Part shown: positions 1 through 13,700 of the stretch, piece by piece
How the letters are laid out: the number at the start of each line of letters is the position of its first letter
Position numbering within the stretch: position 1 is the first letter of the stretch
Origin: Rhynochetos jubatus
Lineage: Eukaryota > Chordata > Aves > Eurypygiformes > Rhynochetidae
DNA: 64,000 nucleotides
Direction of reading: 5' to 3'
Assembly (NCBI GenBank): GCA_027574665.1
Contig: CM050652.1
Location: forward strand, 42,560,307 to 42,624,306
Translations under genes and position numbers: made by a program
The notes under the pieces: model-generated
What the model was told of the DNA's origin: nothing
The model's input: the letters and a program-made list of their open reading frames with translations, nothing else
The model's database searches: none

Positions 1-3000
1 CAAGAACTTAGGTGATGTGTTGGCTTTTTGCTGGTGGTTCACTCAAGGTATTTCCAGCTAAAACTAAAGTGCTTGTTCAAAGAAGTGATATGACTGGCAA
101 ATAAGAAGATTTCAAAGCTATGTTGCAAAAAAAAGCATATAGCAGGGAATCTAACCCAGCTGAAGTCAACTAGAGTATTGTTACACGTTTGAGAAGGACT
201 GCTATTTGTCTGCTGGGATACTTTTCTTGTCCCCAGTACTCCTTTGCTTACAAATGTAACTAGCTTTGCTTGTAAACGTTATCACCAGGGAATTAAATAC
301 TACTTTCTTACATACTTGCGGAAGGTGCAAATTGATGAAAAGAGTGTGTGTATGTATCTTTAGATATTAAAAAAATCCTGCAATTATGTTAAAAACAGTT
401 AAGTTCTATGTAAATAAAATACCCTTGCTTTTGTTTTTGAGTTGTGCTTCCTTTAAGCAAAGATATTTTTTAAACACAACTTCTGAAAAGGATTGTTTTG
501 TTTTGCCTACTGTCATTTTCCAAAATATGAACTCAGTTATACTAACATTACACTTGTGCTAATGTCATTGAAATATATCCTCATTTCCCACATTCATATC
601 CCACAGAAATCAGTGGGATTTTTGAGTAACAATGTGGATAGAATTATTCCTCTGTATTCCACAATGCATACAATTTAAAAGGAATATGCACTTATTTCTC
701 CCTTTACTACAGCTGATTCTAACAATTTTTTAGCATTTTTTTCTGATTTCCCTCATACATACGCATAATTCCTTTCTCTCCCATTCTGCTTAACATTCAC
801 TTCCCTTTTTTTCTTATCATCATCATGCTTGCCTACAGCCTTTCAGGAAATAATACTGTTTCAGTGTGGTGGGTCATGTTATCAGTGAAACACAGAGAAG
901 GCAGGGGGCTGTGGGTGGGTGGAACGCATTTTATCAAGTGCACTCATCAAAAGAAAAGCATGACTCTCAGAAAAATATCTCATTTCAAGTGTTCTTTCTG
1001 TACTTCCATTTGAATGGTTTCATTTGCATTGCTAGTAGGACACAAGCTGGAGGTTACTATACAAACCCTAAGAAAGAGGAGAGGAATCACTAGACCATGG
1101 AACTAGCAAGATACCACACTGTGATTGAAGTGGGACATTCCCATGCTATACTAAACAAAATTGAATCATGCATACATAGCCATATAGCATAGTGCAGTTG
1201 AAAAAAAGGTCATGTGCCTTAGTTATCACTTTGTTATGTATTGTTTTCACTTGCTGATTTTTGTTCAAATAGATAGTAACCCACAAGTCAGACTGATCTG
1301 TTTAATTTGCCAGCTGTTTTGAAAGTAAAAAATATTTCCAATACTTTGAAATTCAGCTTCTACAACTCAAAAGCAAATTATGAATCCACAGAAAGAATCC
1401 TGGCTAGTCTGAAGTTAGTGCTCTTTCACATTACTGTTAAAATTAGGCAGACCAGACTTCAGCATTCTGTGAAAGTTGTCCAGTGCAGCGTTTCACTCCA
1501 GCAGATTTTGTGCAGGGTTCAGGTTTGTTTCAGTTTAGTCAGATAGGTTGAAAATTATTAGGAAAAATGTAGCAAATTATTTAAGCATGCTAAATGTGTC
1601 CCACTTAATGCCAGACTGACTCGTGAAAAAGAATGTCCTTGCATGCTTTATACTACAAAATGTGAAAACTTCCTCTCTTGTGCTAGTCTGTTAGTCTGCA
1701 GTCCTTAAAAGAAATATATTATCCTCTGACTTAGGAGACTGTTAGGCAGTTAATAGTAGCTACAGTGCTGTCTAATACTAGTTTGGGTTCAAACCCAAAC
1801 AGAAATACTGTATTTCTTTACTCTAGAATCACGTTGTTGGGTTGTTCCCAGAGTCAAAATATGGCAATCATTTGTTTATTAACAAAACATTAGAGAACAG
1901 GTTTCTCATTTTCTTGAGGTCTTTCTATGCCTCATTCCTGATAATTCTTCACTTCAGACCTGGAGACCTTCACTGCATTAGTATGCTTGTTACTAGGAAA
2001 AGTGAGTGTGCTGCAAAACACTACCCTTTGGTACCTCTAAGAAGTGGAACATCACTACAAATGGACAGCAAGGATACTCAGTAAGTCTCTAAAATATTCA
2101 CTATCTTCACCATGGCATTACAGAATAATAATCCAGGCAATTTTCAAGCTCCATTCCATTGTGCCTGGAGACCTTTAATCAGGCTGAAGGTGGAGAATTT
2201 GCATGACATAATAGGTCCCTACAATTGTCAGTAGTTTGTCATTCCTCCGGTACTTTTGTTCATGTTTAGTTATTCCTTTAAGCTCATAAGAATACATTCC
2301 AGAATTCTTAATGTTAATCTGTCAACATTTCATCATCATTCCCAAAGCCTACACAGGATTCTTTATTTAGCTCTATTTAGATATTTAGCAACTTTCTCCA
2401 AACACTATCAAATGACAGCAGGTAATCAATGGTTGGGCAATCAGAATTCCCTGAGGATTAGCAAAGTTCATTCATAATTTATAGCCACTAGCCCTAGTAC
2501 ATAGTATCAAACTATTTATGTGACTTCATGGTTCAAGCACCAGCTTTGGAAATTTTTCAGTGTGCATCTTCTGAAAATTTTCTGTATTAGTAGAGCTCTG
2601 CTGTCAGTTGCTGTGTTGTACAACATGGTGATTCTTTGTTGTCAAATACCACACTGCCCACTATGCTTTCATTCACCTCTTTGCTTCCTTACTACCAGTA
2701 CAGTGCTCTCCTGAAATACAATAGCTCTTCCATTTATTTAATATATTTATTTAATCTAACCTGGAGAGTTGAGAAAAACTGAGTCAAAGAGTAGCTTTTT
2801 TTCCCCCACTTAAGTCGATACATTTGTCTTGCCCAAAATTTCACGTTTAGCAGTAAGCATAAACGTGTATTTTACCATGGTAAATCAGACTTGATGTCCA
2901 GCAATGAGCTGTTAGAATACAGCAATATTATTCAACACTTTATAGTGTGTACCTGTGAGATCTATTCAAATTAATTACCACCATAATAATAATACCAGTG

Positions 3001-3953
3001 CTTTCATACACTAGTTTAGATGATATGGGTAGGAGTTATAGATTTACTTCCACGTCACTTTACGTTCCAGCGGTTAAACATTACTATGAATGCACAAATA
3101 AATATAACAAAGCACAACCATACAGGGGTCTCATGAGTCATCTTGTGGTGAGGGTTTCAACTTGCCACATTTCTGATGCAGACATCGAGAGCTTAGCGAC
3201 TCACCCTAGACTGCCATTACAGTCAATGAGGAAAAACAGACACTTTGAGGCTACAATTCATCTGACCTATTTTAGTTGAGATGAATCATACTCTGGGAGT
3301 GCCTGTTCCCTTCGCTGACTATAAAGGGAGACTAGATGATTAGCTCAGATGTAAATGCCTGCATCCTACATATTAGACATCTACATCAGTATGACGAAAC
3401 CCACTCTTACTGTCCAGATACACAGTGAATGACTCACGCAAATTTTCCTCCATGTGATCCAGGAGACACCGTACTTGAGAACAGTTATATTTGAAAAGAA
3501 CAGGGTCATTAGCAGACAGGCCAATGTATTTTTTAGTTAAAGCTTTCTAAAATGCCTTAACCAATGATTTTCTGGATTTTTTCTTCTTAATGTATGAGAA
3601 AAAATCAACCATGAAATATGACTGAGTATATCTCTGTCTCATTTTGCCTGATGTGAAATGACTGTTCCCAATGACATTAGTAGCATATCTCCATGGATTT
3701 CTACACACATTTCCCCCACTGCCTGGGGCAAGCACATTTTCTCTGGCTACTCTCTGAACCTTGTTTTGGTCTATACGTTTCTACATGTTTGAGCTGAACC
3801 CAGGTTCTGTCTGGCTCTGGCTTCCCAGGCACACGACAGGCATCTAAGTTCTCTGCTTCACTCCATTTCTCAAACTCAGAGCCTGTGACCCAGCTGTTGC
3901 ACACCCCACAGCAGTGTTATATACCATGACTTTTCCCAGTAGCTTTGGCAAGA
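1..3953. other. Putative LIN7A intron 1, distal part, no feature seen
   Basis: AT-rich unique-looking sequence with stop codons in all frames. No LIN7A exon, RNA gene or known repeat was recognised. The stretch at about 3290-3500 looks different in style from its surroundings and may be an old repeat, but I cannot name it. Intron status is inferred from the minus-strand exon at 16.1 kb. Confidence 0.5.
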
Positions 3954-4467
3954 TGTGGTGGGGTGACCCTGGCTGAAGACCAAGTGCCCACCAAAGCCAC
4001 TCTATCACTGCCCTCCTCAGCAGGAGTCACAGCCTCCTTTGGGTGTCCCCCTCCTCTGGTGTCCTCCCCGGGTGCAGGTGGGTCTCTGCTCCCCCGTGAC
4101 TCTCCATGGCTATAGGGCACAGCCGGCCTCATCATGGGCTGCACCACGGGCTGCTGGGGAATGTCTGCTCCGTCGCCTGGAGCATCTCCTCCCCCTCCTT
4201 CTTCATTGACCTGGGTGCCTGCAGAGCTGTTCCTCTCACATCTCACCCTCTCTCTGCTACAATTTCTCTTTCTCAGTTTTCTCCCACCCTCCTTTACCCT
4301 AGAGACATTACCACCATCGCTAATGGGCTCGGCCTTGGCCAGTGGCAGGTCCGTCTTGGAGCCGGCTGGTTTTGGCTCTGTCGGACACAGGGAGAGGCTC
4401 CTGGCAGCTTCTCACAGCAGCGATCACTGTAGCCCCCCTGCTACCAAAACCTTGCCACACAAACCAG
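3954..4467 (-). mobile_element. Endogenous retrovirus LTR, internally deleted (family copy 1)
   Basis: On the plus strand the element opens with TGTGGTGGGGTGACCCTGG and includes the GTGCCCACCAAAGCC box. On the minus strand these form the 3' end of a common avian ERV LTR, recalled as ending in CAACCCACCACA. The other end (AAAACCTTGCCACACAAACC) matches the 5' end of that LTR. The segment at 4134-4465 is clearly similar to 53572-53885, the second copy in this window. Copy 1 keeps a central part (about 4020-4134) but lacks the AT-rich polyadenylation part found in copy 2. No internal retroviral genes flank it, and no target duplication is clear. Open frames of 108-119 codons across it are not host genes. 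Orientation is inferred from the usual orientation of this repeat. Confidence 0.75.
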
Positions 4468-7400
4468 GAACACCGGAACACAGGAACACATGAATATGAC
4501 AGCAAAGGTCTGAGATGTTTTTGCAAAATTACTTAGAGAAGGGACACAAGTTTATTTGCAAGGAAAGCACTCCACCTATGATCCAAATACAGGCAGTAAA
4601 CTGTAAGGAGACCCCTCCATCCAGCATCATCACCACAAAAACCCTCCAGGGCCCTCTTCGGCAATTTCAGTCACTGTTGCTGTTTCAGATATTCTGCCTG
4701 AAAACCTGAAATACTGCCGTTTCAGGGATACTGCTCCTGAATACTCTGCTTAGCTTGTTCAAATGCAACGTTCGAAAGGTTCCCTTAAATGAGAATGTAT
4801 GTTCCTCTGTGTTCTCTGAACCTCACCATGTCTACAAAGTCTGGAGTAATCTCTTCCCATTCCCTCTCCTAAGTTCTATCTAGTGATTTCTGTTCTCCTC
4901 TACTAGGGATTTTCACAGCCTTAATCTCCCATGAAAGCCCACTGGGAGAACGGGATTTGCTTTAGTTTGATCGACATTCTTAGCATACTCATTACTCTAC
5001 ATAGAGACAGTCCTCAATTCTTCCCTTGAGGCCTTCACATATGTAAGTCACACAAACAATGTAAGACACAGGAGCATCTTTCTCAGCAATTTTCAGATTT
5101 TCTTCACTTTTGGTGTGTGAGATTGATCTGTAGAGTTCCTAAAACTGTTAAATTTATCAGATACTTAGTACCAAGCCACTTTCTCTATCACATTTCCACT
5201 ACTGCTTTTTAAAGGAATAACAATAGATCAAGTAACAGTAAAGATTAAATTAATGGGTAATTCAGGATCATTTCAATATGAGTTTCATTGGCTTAATTTG
5301 AGACCTGAAGAGTAATAATGCAATTTAGAATTTTCAAAGATGGGCATTTAAAGTTAACCTTAAAATCTAATCATTTTTAAACACTGATATTATTTTTACT
5401 TTTCCAAATCATTAGTTTCATTGCAACTTCTAAAGCAATCAGGATGAGGAGGTGTATAAGTACGAGTTTGAAAATTTTCAGCTGAAGATTCTGCCATCTG
5501 TGAGAAACCAAGAATTTACAGATACACCAACCCTTTACATTTGACAGCACCCACTGCTTTTGTATAGTAGGCATTGAACATAGCATCAGTGTGAAAACAT
5601 GTTACCAATTTATCCTTTAAGAGAAAAGAATAAAAAATAAAGCTAAATGCAAAGAATAGAAGAGCATTGAAAACTATAGTATTTTCTAACACAGTACTTA
5701 AAAACAGAATGTTGTATTTTTTCCCCTGCATTGGCTGTAGAGAAAAGGGAAGGGAAGGTAAAATTATCTTTTTTTTTTTCCAGTTGTATATAGCTTTGGC
5801 TTTTTATTGCTTACTCATTCCTGCTCTTTGTGATCATAGCTATGTTTTATAGACAGCCACTCACTGCTAAATAGAACAGATGAGACATGATTCTGATCCT
5901 TTTTTTTTTCCCTAGGGACAGTTTATTTTGTATTCAAATAAATATATAATGAGTACATAAGTATATATTAATCTCTTAAATAAATTAATAAATAAAAAAT
6001 CCCCAAAACTTGTTTCCTCAGCATATTCTGTAGTTTCAGACCATGTTATTTATTTTCATTCTCAGTCTTTCTGTATTTTTTAAGAGAGATCTCAGGTGTT
6101 TAAAGTAGTTATTTGCCTACACAGGACACGTAAAACAGTGTTCTGATGGATTTCCTGAAACTAGACAAAAAGAAAATCCTTTGAATCAAAGCTATAACTC
6201 CCTGAGAAATTCAGTATGGTGAACAGACTTGGCCTTAATGAATTAAGCGCCTACAAGCTGAACCATGTGAAAGCAAAGAAGCCGCCTAATGCCTCCTGTA
6301 GCCACAGATAACTTGTAACGAGACGCTTTGGCAAGTCTCCACCAGCCTCATCTGTCTCCTGATCGCAACATCACTTGATCTTGTAGGATCCGTTCCGCCT
6401 CAGCAGACACCACTCACCGTACTGGAGTGCGGCTGCTTTAAACTAGACAAAAGCATACTGGACACTTTGCTGAAACTGCACACATGCACTTTCGAGATTC
6501 TGATCCCAGAACAAAAGAAAAAAAGGCTAGTACATGAACATACCCCAAGGACCCTACTGAATAGAATACTTGCTTTTGTGTTTTAAAACACAGGCATACA
6601 GAGAAAAAACTTCACAATCAGTGAAAATTTGACTAAGCTAGAGAAGCAGAAAACAGATGTCATTACAATGAGTAAGTTTGCCTGAACAAAACCAGGATGA
6701 AAAACAACACACTTTGCTCTTAGCTGAAGTCCATCCTCTCGCTCCCCTGCCTAAGCAAAAGCAAGTATTTGAGTCCTACGTACACATCACAAAAGTATTG
6801 GCCATATGGGCAACCTCATGCCTTTCCCACACTGCTATTTTCAGTGTGTGTTTTTAGCTTGCATCAGAGAGATTTTTGTTGGCAGGGAAGAAGACAGGAA
6901 GAGGGAAAAAAGGCCCCAACAGGTGTCTCACGAAGGGAGGTAAGGTTAACTTAGGGATGCTAATTCTCCTTCACAACAGGCACCATGTTTGAGCCAAAGC
7001 AGTAACTCGCACTTTCTTCTCTGCTCATCTGTCATTACTAGAGGCTCCTGTTGCCTCTCCTCAGTTCTTATCTCTCCAGCTAATCTTAGTCTTAAATCTT
7101 TTTCTGTTATTACCAGAAAGATGAGAAAGATGGCTGTGGGCTACTGGCAACTGTACATAGTGACAATACAAATTGTCACTTGAAGACTAGCATCACAATT
7201 TTATCTTCTGTTTTTCTAGGTGGTTTGAGACTCCAGTGAGACAACAGTGAAAAGACAGCATTTGTGCAATACAGTGGATGCAACGGAGTCGTTACGCACG
7301 CATACCTACCATGACTTTATCTGTAGGCTCAGGTAATAGGAAGAGTTAATATTCTCTCTTCAATTTTAGTGGATTTAAGGATATTGCTTTTTGCAGACTG

Positions 7401-9700
7401 AAACCCTCTGGTAGCTGGCTACATACTAGTCATTTCTCAGGAAAAGAAAAAAACCTGTTCTTTGAAAGTGTGTATGTGAAAAGCTGCAACAAGAAGAAGA
7501 AAGCAATATAAATAAAACCTTTTGTTAATAAATCCCTGCAAAACTAGGAAGTACAGATACGCTGATGGTAAATGTCAACAACTGACCACTCTTAACTTTT
7601 GACTCTGAAACAAACAGGACCTTAGAAGCAAGCCATGACTATCTTGAATTGCTGCTGCAAGTTACAAACAAGACTTTGAAACAGAAAACCCCTGTGATAA
7701 GTAGAGCTCACTGTCACCTTGGCAGTGCTGTTGCTCGGTGTCTTACATACTGAATGATGCTGAAAATGGGCCAGGAGAACGGGAATGTATCTCAAATTGC
7801 AGCCTGATTTCACAAGGTACCTACCTAAGATACGAGGAGCATACCTGGCATACTTTGACACAGTTGGACTATTAGAAAGCAAAATGTGCTGTATAAATTA
7901 GTAGAAACTGCAGAGCTGTTCCTATTGGGTTACAAGACTACCAGGCTATAGAGGAAATCAGACATACAACCACCTATTTTTCCAAAGACTGCTTCATGGA
8001 TTTTAAAGCCAGCACGCCCCCTTCAAGTTTTTCTGGTCTGGCTCTGTATAACAAAGAACAGCTATATCATCCTTTTGTTCCTGTGCTGATTCAGTAAACA
8101 GCATTTGACAAAAACACTGCTACCAAATCTAATGAAAAGTGAAGAGATGATGGTAAATAAATTTCTGAGGGCTAAAACTGCTGCTGATGGCCACAGTCAT
8201 TCACCTAATCTATTTCAAGTACATTCTTCTCCAATGCTTAACTGATTGTAGAGGGATTGATACCTTAAGGTCTAGGAGATTTACCCTTTTTCAGAAACCA
8301 TGGTTGAAAAAGAAAATTAAAGAGTTAGTGGATGTGAAGGATTAGTGATTAAACATGGGCTTTTACTGAAAAGAACCAGTAAAAATGTAATTTTGGTTCA
8401 GAAGAAATAAATTAAGAGCCTATTTTGGGCAACTCTTCCTTATACAATTATCCCTGTTTATAGAGAAACAACTAAAATCAATTCTTTGATGCTCTGTGTA
8501 TTAACACAGGTACTTCATTGTACCATCCTTCAAATAATAAAGAACAATCCTCCTCTACTCTCTTCTTGAGACGCAGGTTTCTAATCAAGATTTTTTTCTC
8601 CCTTCTTCTTACAATTATTAGTAAAGTAGCACTTGGGTAACAATGCATTACAAGAAACTGTATGCATTTCCTGGTAACTTCGTTGAGTTGTATTTGAGAA
8701 ATGTGGGGTTTATTTAACCACTCTGTTTTGGACACTGGTGAAACAAGTTCTCAAATATGTACATACATCTCCCTCTGTAGTTAAGATGTATGTAAGATCC
8801 AAGCTTGACGTTTAAATATGCCAGAAAACACTGTTAGTATGTAAATGTGCATTTCTGAATCAGATTTTCTCATCTGAACAGAGAATTAACAGTTGAATTT
8901 TTCTCATTCAGAGGCTGACTCTCCAGCAAATATCTCAGAAGAAGATTAAGCTGACTGAGATTAACTTTGAAAATTCCTGGATTTATACATACATGTATGG
9001 TTTACAGCACATTAGTAATTATTACTTTTAAAATGTCAAAAATGCATCATGTGAAACAAATTAACTGTGCGTGATGGAAGGCAGACTTACGGTTACATGC
9101 TTCTCAGAACAATGTCTAACTGCCTTTGCTTTGTTTCCTCTTAAATCCTTAACTTCTCATTATTTGTGCTTCTAATGAGGAACTAAAATCAATAGTTTTA
9201 CATAATGAATATTTCAAATTCTATTGCGTTGCCTACAATAACATTATTTTGTATCGGAGTAACCCAGGTCAGCCAAAAGCTTATATTTGTATCTTTTGGT
9301 GCTTGCATGACTGTCATCTGTGTGAAGGAGAGATGTGCATGTTTGTGTCCTGGAACAGCAAACTCAAAGGACAAATTATCCTCTGCACAGAGTTGATGAC
9401 TTCAGTAATTTGTCACATTTTAAAAAAAAAAGTTTCTGATAACATCATTAGAGGGATCCAACTCAAGCGACAGGATGGAACTAAGCAAATTGTTTACTGG
9501 CAATTACATTAAGAGGTTAATCCTTTTTTCTGTAGTTATACAATTGTCTCTCGGACATCAGTGTGAAACTGAAGTTGATAGGATCCAGCATACGGATGTT
9601 ATTTATAAAACAAATCCTTTTTCAACATTATTTGTGGATAGAGAATATACATTTGCTACATACAAAAATAGCAACTCTTTTGTTTTCTAACCATTAACAC
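4468..9700. other. Putative LIN7A intron 1, AT-rich, no feature seen
   Basis: AT-rich sequence with scattered A or T runs, such as the T run near 5770-5779 and the A/T-rich patch at 5930-6000. No exon-like frame matching LIN7A, no RNA gene and no CR1 or LTR fragment was recognised on either strand. Confidence 0.5.
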
Positions 9701-10620
9701 TCTTGCAGCTTGTTGCAAACGGTGAATCCCGCACCTATGTAGGGGCTTGTCAAAGCCTCCATCCACTTCACCCACCTGCAAGAGCAGGTCTCCTTTGAAA
9801 GATCAGGAGGACACATACAGGCAAGCTCAGCTTACCGCTTTACTCTACACAGGATAAATTCATACAGACTAAAATGATTACTTCACTGCTACCACGTCTA
9901 AAGAGTATTTTCGGCCTGACAGAGCAGAAGGAACACAGGCTCTCTGCATAGCCATTGGTCGGCCACGAGCCTGCTTTCTCTCTCAAAGGTGCCTCACAAG
10001 CACCTCCTGACTGCACCTCCAGCTTCTGCAGAGAGCTGCCTGATTATCAGTTGCATGTTTCTGAAGGAAATATGACTGGAAACTTAAGATATGCCCCCTC
10101 TACACTCCACAAAGGTGACTTGAGGTTAAAAGATGCCACGAAGATGATGTTTCCATGTGTCCGCGTACGGGTGCAGCTCTGATAGCTGGGAGCACCTGCT
10201 GCACACTGAAGACAACACGATGAACTTTGATTTTTACCTGATGTGCCCTGACAAAACTGAATTTCCACATCACCATGAGCTGCTCCAGGCTGGAGGACAG
10301 AAACCACTCTGGGAGGGCAAGGATGGCCAAAAGGTGTGCTCCCGCAGGCACCGGATCCACCTCAGGCATGTTCGGCCTGACACAGAGCTCTCATGCTGCC
10401 ATGTACCCCAGCACCTCTTTGGGTCAGGCCTGTACAGCCCAAGACATTTAAGCTGGACACATGCATTTAACTTTTCAAACCACATTTTTTTACACTGCTC
10501 ATGAAAACCAAAGATGACATTTAGGTAGGTACTTGCTCCTACTTCAGCTCCATCACTGGAGGAGGCACAGCTGAACTGCACACTGAACTTCAGCTGCACG
10601 ATTCCTCACACAGCATCCCC
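9701..10620. other. Moderately GC-richer intronic segment, unassigned
   Basis: Base composition is more balanced than in the neighbouring intron, and frames of 75-115 codons overlap on both strands without resembling a known protein. It could be an unrecognised old repeat or simply unique sequence. I assign no function. Confidence 0.35.
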
Positions 10621-10685
10621 AGTCATCACCCATAAATCTGCAGCTGAATCCGCTTACCTTAATCCATCCCTTCGTAACAATACAT

Positions 10686-10758
10686 TAAAAAAAAAAAAAT
10701 CAAATTAAAAAAAAAATCAAATAAATGTTGACACAGTGATATAAAAAAAAACCCCCAA
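10686..10758. repeat. A-rich low-complexity tract
   Basis: Three runs of about 9-13 A residues, separated by TCAAATT-like spacers and followed by CCCCCAAACG. This is a simple low-complexity tract; no transposon body was recognised beside it. Confidence 0.8.
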
Positions 10759-13700
10759 ACGTTTCAGCCTGTGAGCAGCATTATCACTTTTTTTCTACAA
10801 ACAATAGGCCTTTTTTTTTCTTGGAAGAATGAATTTGGTTATTTATATGTCCTCAGTTGGCATACCAAACAGAGAAACGTTAGACTTAAAGCATGTGGCA
10901 CTTGCAGAAGTATTTTTCAATGTTAGCCCGTAAAGCTGAAGAGCAAGAGAAGACATTCCTGTGACAGACAGGGAGCCAGGCGGGGAGCAGCACATCGCTT
11001 AGCACTGCTCCACAGGGCTTCACCCCATGCGAGAGAGCTGGCCTTATGCTGCACCTCTGTCAAGGACTGTATTTCACACTTTATGAATCTGATCTTCTCT
11101 TCCTGATGAGTACGTTATGTATTTTGTTCCCAAGATAATATAAATTATAATAATATATGCACAGTCTAGCACAACTTATCTTCAATACAATTTCTGTTAT
11201 ATACATATATATGGGCACAGAATGGAAAAATCCCCTTTATGTAGGCTATGAGAATGTAATGAGGATAAAAATGACAAGGGAAGAGGAGGAAGGAAGGAGG
11301 AGTACTCTAGCAAATAACAATGTATATCAATGGTCAGGTGCCATCCAGTACCACATCTGACAGTTTGTCTACCACCTCTATTGCCTCTAATAGGCAATTT
11401 CAAGCCTATTCCTATTCTTATTTATTGTCACTGAACATCGAGCTTTACAAAGGATTTTCATGAAGTTTTGGGACCCCCACTCCAGTGGAAAAATGTGTTT
11501 GAATTCATAAAAAAACAACAGAGCTCAGTTACGTGTTGCAGCTCAACAGCAAGAAGTCTTTTCAGTTTCCAAGGATATATTTGAAAGCAACAGAAATTTG
11601 GTTGTCAATAGCCAATAGCTATGACCTTGTTATGAGACTTCACAGGGATTAAAATACCAGCACTGTACATTCAGTCTATTCAAATTTCTTCTTTTATCTT
11701 CAGTCACATGAAGAAGTGAAACCATCAGTGACATGAATAGTAACTATGTAAGGAAAAACTTACTAAGACATGGATTATTAACAAGCGATAGTTGAAAGAC
11801 CCCATTCACACGAAAAGATATTACCTAGCTCTTAATCACGAGATGGTCTTTGCACAGCCTAATTGTATAATATCTTCAAAAGCAAGAACTTTTAAAAAGT
11901 GCCCTTTTAAAGTTGACCCTTTCATCGTCCTACGCAGAGAAGAACAGGAACTGAGGTTTTGCAGCAATCTGAGCAAATACCCGGTCAGTTTTCTTTCAGA
12001 GCAGATTTTCATCTTGGAGGGAAGAGCACAAGCAAAATTCTAAGATAAGCTTTATGAAAAATTTGCCAGATATTTAGCAAAATAAAGAAGTTCAGATAAG
12101 AGTGGAACATCTATTATGCATAGCTAGAAACGTTGGCTTCAATTTGCAGGCCTCCATGTGACCACTCCTAAAATGAGTGCCAAGGGAAGCACAGCAATCT
12201 ATTCCCTCACACCATATTTCTGGGAGTGTAATGGTACTTGCAGAAATGTTTCCATCAGACTGTGCTAACGCACCCTTTAATTGATCCCACCCACAACAAG
12301 TTTCCTTTAATTTCTAATTGCTCACACTGTGTACCTGCCACACACAGCAACGCACTGGAGGTCCTCGGAGAACCGCCAGCAGGCTAAGCCGGCTGGGGGT
12401 GATGACACCGCACGTGGAGACAAGCTGAACATTGCTGCTGGGTGGGTGTGCAGCATGTGCGACAACACCCAGCTGCTGAGGTGCCAATGGTCACGGGACA
12501 GCCGAAGAACAGAGGATTAGGGGAGGAAATTGGGTTGCTGAACAGTGAAAATGGATAAGGGTTAAGGGCAACGCACAGAGCAATGGAGTTAACCGCACTG
12601 AGGCTTTGAGAAGAGCAAGGCAGAAGATGGAATGCAAAGGAGACTCGGGGCTCTGGATAACAAGGGGGAAGGCAGCAACTGCCGGTCATGAGGTACGCTG
12701 AGGCTACGTCTCTGCGAAAGACAAAGGACATTGAGAGGAGACGCAAAGGCAGCACTGGCCGTCCTCATACACAGAAGGATGACATGCAAGATGTGATGAG
12801 TGACAGTATGCCAATACAAATAAATACTGTCCGAAAATGCCAAACTGCAGCTAGAGCTCCCTGTAACCAAAATCAGTGTCAAGCAAGTTCTTACTAAAGA
12901 CATACCTGTGGAAGAAATAAAAAATAATTGTGTAGGTGGTTTTAAACAGTTCCCTTTTTGTTTGGAGTGAACGCTTTGGGTTTTTTTTAATGGATGTAAA
13001 TTAAGCTGGAAATGTACTGAAAAATCCATAACCTTGAACAAAAAATGGAAAAAGAAAAAAATACCAACCTTACTTTTTTGCTTGTCATTTTATGAAAGAC
13101 AGCACTGTAACTTTGTCTCAACCTGGAACAAGGTATAGTTCCATACACTTCAAGCTTTGAATCAGCCTTAAATAAGCCCCCAGTTAGCTCTGATGGACAC
13201 TGGGGATTACTGATGGGGTGGCAGCGGTTCAGGATGTAACACATTTGCAATAACGACAGGAAGGCTGCACTTTTTTACAGATAAGACTCACTTGGCTGCT
13301 GAGAGATGTCTGGCAGGCAGGCTCTTCCCCCTCCCGAAGCTCCCTAACATGGGGGCCACCCTCCTTAAGCTCTCTAAAGGGTACCCACAGGTAGCTGCAC
13401 GGCTTTACATTTCCTCCCTGAAACAGCTGCCAATTCATTCCTACTCCTTCTCCCACCAGAGCACCACGCAAAGGTCAGGCAAAAGCCTTTGAGATTAAAT
13501 TGTAAGTGATTAAAATTTCCATTATTTTGTGAACTTGTTCCACATATTAAAGAGACCTAATGGAACTTGCACACATTTGTGCAGGTAGAAAGGCACATGA
13601 TGACAGGAATTAAGGAAATTAATTCCTGTGCTTTGGACTGAAGTAATCTTCCAGAATGTAATTGGCTTTCAATCATTCACACACAACATACCCTTCACCT

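Noticed and set aside
4106..4493. Frames of 108-119 codons on the plus strand and 109 on the minus strand near 4 kb
   Set aside because: They are inside or overlap the LTR at 3954-4467 and carry no retroviral or host protein domain.
12384..13041. Minus-strand frames of 123 and 150 codons
   Set aside because: They overlap in different frames, have no recognisable domain, do not resemble LIN7A exons and lack evident splice context.
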